Shown piece after piece: positions 57,876 to 64,000 of a stretch of 64,000 bases of DNA. Below the pieces are notes generated by a model. It saw nothing but the letters and a program-made list of their open reading frames with translations. It ran no database searches and had not been told where the DNA came from. The translations under genes and the position numbers were made by a program. The stretch comes from Lepidurus packardi (taxonomy: Eukaryota > Arthropoda > Branchiopoda > Notostraca > Triopsidae): assembly GCA_023053545.1 (NCBI GenBank), contig JAKZAN010000005.1, forward strand, positions 11,036,001 through 11,100,000, written 5' to 3'. Within the stretch, counting starts at the first letter, position 1, and the number at the start of each line of letters is the position of its first letter.

Positions 57876-60800
57876 ATGCATCGCAGGAGAAAGAAAAGGG
57901 CAGTGCTTTCGCCCAGTAGTAATTCCAACAACAAAACTCGACAACATGCGCACGTTAAAGTGGTGGAAATTGTGCGTGGAAGACAAGGCTTCGGCTTTAC
58001 TATTTCTGGCCAAGCTCCTTGCTTACTTAGCTGCATTACCAACAATTCCCCGGCTTCCAGGGCTGGTTTAAAGCCCGGTGATTGTGTTATGGCTGTCAAT
58101 GGAGTAGATGTAACTCGATCGCCCCATGATGACGTAGTTCGTTTGATTGGATCTTGCACTGGCGTCCTGCGACTTCATATCGCCCCAGAAGCTTACTACA
58201 ACGCTAATGTAACGCTCGAAGATGCTCTAAATGGTTCAGAAAATTCTAATAAAATTCCTTTTGTCATTTTTAGAGCTCTACAAGTGAAGAAGATCTTTCC
58301 AGATCAAGACAGCATCTTTCCAAACCACGATCCAGGGGCCGGCCAGTCAAAGCTGAGCGTGTAGAACGCGTTGTAAGGGATTTACAGACTGGAGCTTTAT
58401 TTTACCCTTCAGATGACTCGGATGCGCCTGAACCTGAACCTGTTTCGCCTTATGCCGTCATGGATATCCGGCCTAGAGTGGCCAGGCGTGGTCCTATGCC
58501 TTTGCCAGACCCACAGGCTCATTCCAGCGCTCGAAAAACAAAGCGAGAGTAAGCAACATTGTATTCAACTTACTAAAAACCCTTCTCAATCCTTTAGAAT
58601 CCTTCGTACCCCTTCAGAATCTTAACAAAATCCATCGAGAACGTATACTTCAGTTCAAAATTTGATAAAAACACCTTGACATTCTAGGATTCTAAGAGCC
58701 TATGAAGAGGAACGGAATGACAGATTGAAAGATATGGAGTTGGAAGAGGAAGACAACGAATGTTGGGGCTTGGCTCAATTCCAGGCTGTTGTTGGGTACT
58801 TGGGAACCATAGAAATGCCTGAAGATCCTTCGTCTTCGCCGTCAAGTGGTCACGGCAGCTCAGGTGAACTGAAAACTTACGTTTTAGAACGGATTAACCT
58901 TCTTTAGAGGATGAATAGGAAAAAGGAGCTAATTTTGGGGTCTTTAGGAGCGAATAATTCGCAAGCGGCAGCTGCAGCAAGGTTAGCTGCCATCAGAAGC
59001 TGTGTAAGAAGGCTCAGAATCGAGAAGAAAGTACATACCTTGGTACTATTGAGGGTATGGGCCTGGGGAGTGACGTTGACTGGTCCAGCTGGCAGAACTT
59101 TGGCCAGATATCCTGGCAATCGAATTACTTTTTGTGGAGTTTATGCCGACGACGCTCGATTCTTCGGAATCGTCACTTCTTCCCATGTGGCGTAAGTTAT
59201 TTTTCGTAAATGTATTGTAAAGCGCTTTTTAGGCGAAGGTTTTGGGTATTGTAATGAATTTAAAATCAATTTAAAGGGATTTAGGAGAATTTTGTAGAAT
59301 TAAATATCACTTTTGGGGTAGTTTTTCGGTTTACAGACGAGTTGTTTTACATTTTGGGGATTTTGGGGGATTTTGAAAGCGAAGTTTTGATTTGCGCAGA
59401 CTTTGAACGATTCGCGTTATCCATGGTGAATTGGAAAGCAAAGAATTGTGCGAAATGAAATTAGCGAGCGATCTTCCTGCACGTCTTTTTGCGTGGTTTG
59501 TAGGCCTGAACACTCGCTGGACATACTTTTGAACTTTAAAGTGTAGTCTGATACATTTCAAGACTATTTACGCTCTTATTTAAGTGAATTTTAAGTGATT
59601 GAGCTTTGAAAATCAATATTTTACCTAATTATTTCTATTATTTTGAAGTTCAAATCGTTCTTGTACTTTAAAGAAGTGCTCTAAAGGAAGTATCTAGATT
59701 GAAAGAATAAGACTAGACAGTTTTGTTATTTACTTAATTAAGTTTGGGTGGATTTGTATTTGCTTGGAATTTATTTGCTTTTATTTGGGGAATTGCCTGG
59801 TTTTAAGTGAATTTTAAGTGATTGAGCTTTGAAAATCAATATTTTACCTAATTATTTCTATTATTTTGAAGTTCAAATCGTTCTTGTACTTTAAAGAAGT
59901 GCTCTAAGACAAGTAACTAGATTGAAAGAATAAGATTAGACAATTTTTTTATTTACTTAATTAAGTTTGCGTGGATTTGTATTTGATTGGAATTTATTTG
60001 CTTTTAATTGGGGAATTGCCTGGTTTTGTTTTGTTTTTCGAGTGACTTACGTTTTTGTGTTCGTTTTGTGTGGCTTTTAGCAATGTTTCCCCCGAATGTG
60101 AGTCTGATGAAGATGCCCCTCGTTTGCCTGCTTCCTCGTCATCCTCGTCTTGTCACGTTTTTATGGTCGATGCGCGTTTGCACCCTCATTCCGCACATGC
60201 TCTTAGAGCCCAAACCTTACATTTGCATTGCTCCAATCCCGATGATCCTGAAGGCGGTTGTGATGAGTTTCCCCTGAACGCTGAACCTATTTTACAAGTA
60301 AAACTATATCCGTTTGGCTGCAGCTCTTTCAATTTTACTTTATATTTATAATTAACAAATTTTTTTTAAAAAAATTTTTTAATTAATGAATCTTCATTCT
60401 TTCACACCGTAAATGACTGAAGTTTCTTTAATCTCAACTGAATGCAAAGGTAGACATTATCCTAATTTACTTCTGAATTTTAAGGAGTCTAATTAAGTCA
60501 CTATTTTTGAAAAATTATTTAATGTTCCATTTTTATTTTTTTAAATACTGGATCTATCAGTTTCCGATTGATTCTCTAATATCGTATTGCGGTTTTCAGT
60601 GCATTAAGATAGTTTGCGTTTATTATCCCTGGATTTTCTAATTAATTTAATTATTATAATTTTCACGAATTTAATTCACGAATTTATATTCTTCAAAATC
60701 GATTCAATTCGAATAGGCAATGGTGGGATTCTGTCGAGGGCCAGGAGAAGCTCACCCAGCGCCAGCAGCAGGCTTGGTACCGCCTATTCAGCGTATTGGA

Positions 60801-63003
60801 CCCGATGGGCGTGGCCCAGGCTCGATTTCGCCTCAACACAGCCAACATTCGCACTCAAATCTGAGTAGTAATAGCAGCAATAGTGATTCTGGCATCTTCA
60901 GAGACGATGGAAGGAGCAGTGATCGAGACGCCTTACCTTTACCAGTAGCGATGCCCGTAGCTGTGGCAGTAGCCTTGCCTCGAGCCAATCCTAGCGCGAG
61001 AGATGATGCCCAGACTCCGCCCAGACCGGCTATTACAGTTGTAAATAACATGCCGGGTAGTGGAGCGAAACTGGAAGACCGATTGACGGTCCGAGCGATG
61101 CCTGATCCTGTTAAAACCAGTGCCAATAATTCCCCAGGTGAATAGGAGTGTTTTTAAACTAATTATTAGTGTATATTTCTAATATGGACTAATAATTAGT
61201 ACAAATTATTGGTACACATTATACTAGTTATTTCTACAAAACCCACATAAGGCTTTTCTGTATGTTTTGGGTGTTAAGTTGCTATTTAAGGTTTGGTTCA
61301 GACCAAGTTCGATTTTTGTAAATATAATTTTTTGAATTTCTTTTGGATTTACAGGGAAATTGTTTCATCTTCATGGACGAGCATCAGCAGATTTTCTTCA
61401 AGCAACTCAAAGTCCAGGCGAATTGGATAACGCGGCCAAATTAAGACAGTCTTTACAACGCTATTTCGGTTACGGAGGAGAATTGAGTGCTGCTGTAGCA
61501 GCCACACATTGGCAACGCCCCCATCCTCTTCTAAACCCTCATGGAACGGTAATTCGAAATTCAGGAATTCGTATTAGAATGGTCGAAAATGATTTTCAAT
61601 TGTACAAGAAAAATGGTCCATTTTTTTACAAAATAGGTTTAGTTTAATTCATGTCTAAGATCTCTTTTTTTTTTTTTTTTTAAACACATACTAAATGAGA
61701 TCTTAGACATGCATTAAACTAAACCTATTTTGTAAAAAAAAAAAAAAAGAATGGATCATTTTTTTTGTACAATTGAAAATCATTTTTGATGTATGTATTT
61801 AATATGTATTAATTAGTATGTATTTAATTATTTTAATCTGTAATTGAACCTGCAATTAGTCAAATATTTCAAATAATATTAGAATTAATTTCAATTTAAA
61901 TGAAGCATGACTGTCAGCGCAATCTAATCCATTTCTTTTGGTTTATTTGTAGCATCAACATGAGGTGAATTGGCAGAGTAATGTACGCCCGCGGGCTTCG
62001 ACGACCACGCCCACTTGTAATATGTCTCTAGAAGACAAACTTTCGCCACAAGTTTATGGTTTGAATGGACGCAAAGCAGGGTTATGGCTGCATCCCAGTA
62101 CAAACAACTTACATGCTTCCAGCGCAGCTAATGGAGCGTTAGGATTGAGCAGAACACCTTCGGACAGAAGTCGCGTGAGAAGTATGGAAGATCTGCGCAC
62201 GCGCGAAACGAATACGACCTCCCTGGCCCCGCCTCTTCCTCCTAACAGTTTTAACCACTTGGGAAGCCCTAAGGAACGCCCCCTTTCTGTAGTTATGCTC
62301 CAATCCCAGGCCACTTTGTCTAATAACGGCTTAGACAAACTAGACAACGCCCACAGGTAATTAAAATTGACTTACATTCTTTTTACATTCATTCATTACT
62401 TACGTTCATTTCTTTTTACATTATTTTTTTTTGTCTAAAAGTTTTCGCTCTTAAGGAATGTATTATTTCATTCATAGCGTGTCTTTTTAAATTAATTAAT
62501 TAAGTTTCTAGTTTTTTGTATTTAAACTTTTTATGTTGATTTTTAACATTTTTATGTTGATTTTTAACATTTTTGTGTTGATTTTTAACATTTTTATGTT
62601 GATTTTTGGGCTTATTTTTTAGAATTAGCTAATTAAATTAACTAATTAAAGAAATTTTCTACGTTAATTAGCGTATACTTATTGTTTAACAGTCTAGGTT
62701 AATTAGACGTATTTCATTAATTAAGGTATCTTCAACTATAATTATAAGTGTGAAGTATGAATGGTTCATTCATTTTCTTCACTTTGCAGTTTTTAATTAA
62801 TGAATTAATTAAATGAAATGAAATTAATGAAATTGTATTATTTTTTATTATTTTTTTATTCTTCACGTACATTCATTAGGGACCCGCCCTTTAAGCCAGT
62901 GAGACGTTTATTCGGGGACCAACCGGAAGTGTTTGTGCCCCGTCCAGGCATCTTACAACAACCACAACCAACGAGTTCGACTAATGACAGCGATGCAAAT
63001 GAC
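57876..63003 (+). CDS. RGS12/loco-type regulator of G-protein signalling, 5' part (PDZ and PTB)
   Basis: Nine exons are readable: 57876-58208, 58274-58548, 58688-58863, 58948-59191, 60081-60297, 60717-61137, 61355-61548, 61953-62356 and 62880-63003. They give 796 codons in phase, still open at the last donor (GTAAGC). After a basic start (MHRRRKKRAVL), a PDZ domain covers about residues 27-105 (GFGFTISGQAPCLLSC, GDCVMAVNGVDV). A linker with RVVRDLQTGALF follows, then a PTB domain from about residue 225 to 415 (VVGYLGTIEMP, CVRRLRIEKKVHTL, SSCHVFMVD). A Ser-rich spacer (SNSSNSDSGIFRDD) comes next. This order is that of RGS12, whose RGS, Ras-binding and GoLoco domains would lie past the window. 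The family speeds GTP hydrolysis on G-alpha and scaffolds kinase signalling. The exon 4 acceptor (58948) is the least certain border. Confidence 0.88.
59581..60026 (+). repeat. Tandem duplication of 223 bp in RGS12-like intron 4
   Basis: Copies start at 59581 and 59804 (TAAGTGAATTTTAAGTGATT, TTGAAGTTCAAATCGTTC, GGGGAATTGCCTGGTTT). They differ at a handful of bases, so the duplication is recent. Confidence 0.88.
61584..61787. repeat. Long inverted repeat (hairpin) in RGS12-like intron 7
   Basis: Arms of about 85 bp (about 61584-61668 and 61701-61787) are complementary over GATTTTCAATTGTACAA, ACAAAATAGGTTTAGTTTAA and CATGTCTAAGATCTC, with T/A runs of unequal length between them. It is a fold-back MITE or a hairpin of transposon origin; no target duplication was resolved. 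Confidence 0.75.
62528..62612 (+). repeat. 21-bp tandem repeat in RGS12-like intron 8
   Basis: Four head-to-tail copies of TTTTATGTTGATTTTTAACAT, one carrying GTG for ATG, lie in the intron between exons 8 and 9. Confidence 0.9.
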
Positions 63004-63023
63004 GTAAGCGTGAATTTCTTGTT

Positions 63024-63062
<39 letters not shown>

Positions 63063-64000
63063 GCTGGGAAGCTGATTCAATTTCCAAAAGTGCTATCCAA
63101 TTTCCTTGCTAATGACGTTCGTTCGAGGATGTCGTCTGCTCCGTTTGCCAGCTTTTAAAAATACCCTTCTTTTGCTTATCTTTTTTCATTTAATTTGTTT
63201 TTCGGTTCGGGGAAGGGCAAAAAAGAGAGGAAAAACACTTCTCGAGTTGCATAGAAAGGAAATAGGTTTGGAAGCAGTCTGTCAATTGCCTCGTGCTATG
63301 GCGCACGTTCTTTATTTTTTTCTCCATTTTTTTGACGCAAAGAAAAGCGAGTTTGACGTGATTTTCACCTTACCCGCCTTTTTGATCGCGTGACGTCACA
63401 AGCGACAGCAGGTAAGCTGGCAGGTGTTCGTCCAGGATCAGGCGATCCCCTCCTGTGTATGTACATACGCTTGCCAGTCGGTTAGTAGACTTTGCCCCCG
63501 CTTTGCACCTTTAGCTGGAGATTAAAGAGTTTGAAAACAGTCTGAAACAAGGTTTCGAGCCAAACAGAAGCCAAAAGTTAGATTCTGGGACGAATTTTGC
63601 GGGAATTGGTGAAGATTGGCTGGGACAGGGTTTTCAAGTTAATCGGGGCTAAAGAAAGGGATGAGAAGAGGGGAACAGAAGCGGAAGTGTTTGTTAACGT
63701 GGGGAAATTGAAACTCGTGAGGAAGGAAATTGAAATTGAAAAGGAGAGTGAAAGAAAACGGGAAGGAAAATGTGGTTATCGCGGTCATTGCCGAGTCTGG
63801 CTAAAGGAAATGACAACCAGAGCACAGGAGACGCAGTTTGGAATGGGGAGAGTGGTCCAACGAGACAAGAATCGAAGGTTTTTTTAAGTTTATTGAAGTT
63901 GGAGCAGATTTGGCGAGAGAAAAAGTGGGGAAAGTTGGCAATTTTTTGGCTCATTTTTTGTGTTTGGATTTTTGCTTTTCATAGCGCGGACGCAAACGGA
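63004..64000. other. Presumed RGS12-like intron to window end
   Basis: A pure T run of about 32 bp (63028-63060) follows the exon 9 donor; its length is assembly-uncertain. Past it I found no exon that continues the frame or shows the RGS domain. Open frames at 63106 and 63597 are charged or low-complexity and not recognised. Confidence 0.45.

Noticed and set aside
63106-63887. Two plus-strand ORFs at the window end as further RGS12 exons
   Set aside because: Neither continues the reading phase from 63003 with a clear acceptor, and neither shows RGS or Ras-binding motifs.
1-64000. CRISPR arrays, riboswitches, operons or phage modules
   Set aside because: The genes are intron-rich eukaryotic genes. 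The repeats are transposons, minisatellites or segmental duplications, and none has the spacer layout of a CRISPR array.

Overview
The window looks like nuclear DNA of an arthropod with small introns. Most introns are 45-150 bp with standard GT-AG borders, and TATA-box promoters are visible. The transposon mix (BEL/Pao, Gypsy, LINE, Tc1/mariner, hAT-like and Harbinger-like MITEs) and scattered AACCT/GGTTA motifs also fit. I cannot name the species from the sequence. I read splice sites by eye and accepted an exon chain only if phase stayed open from start to stop.

Layout. (1) 1-2,187: two Tc1/mariner remnants and non-coding DNA. (2) 2,188-10,050, minus strand: a complete 21-exon flightless-I gene (1,256 aa), with a repeat-filled 1.6 kb intron. 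(3) About 10,100-14,155: repeats and a 5'-truncated LINE. (4) 13,360-41,200, plus strand: a tandem array of segmentally duplicated units. Each unit carries a five-exon juvenile-hormone-acid-methyltransferase-like gene (JHAMT-like) followed by decayed C-terminal exons of a papilin-like protein (Ig domain and PLAC domain). Three methyltransferase copies are intact (272-274 aa) and one is a truncated chimera. A full-length BEL/Pao element and a full-length Gypsy element, each with a 5-bp target duplication, split the array, and several MITEs sit in it. (5) 41,891-45,712, minus: a complete HECTD2-type E3 ubiquitin ligase (807 aa). (6) 45,865-49,574 and 52,496-56,669, minus: two tandem SLC23-type transporters with matching exon structure. 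(7) 57,876 to the window end, plus: the 5' part (PDZ and PTB regions) of an RGS12/loco-type G-protein regulator.

The single-copy genes are unrelated housekeeping and signalling genes: actin remodelling, ubiquitin ligation, transport and G-protein signalling. The unusual part is the array. Duplication has multiplied a SAM-dependent methyltransferase gene together with its promoter, while the papilin exons carried along have decayed, some of them before the duplication. No tRNA, rRNA, CRISPR or bacterial-type feature was seen.
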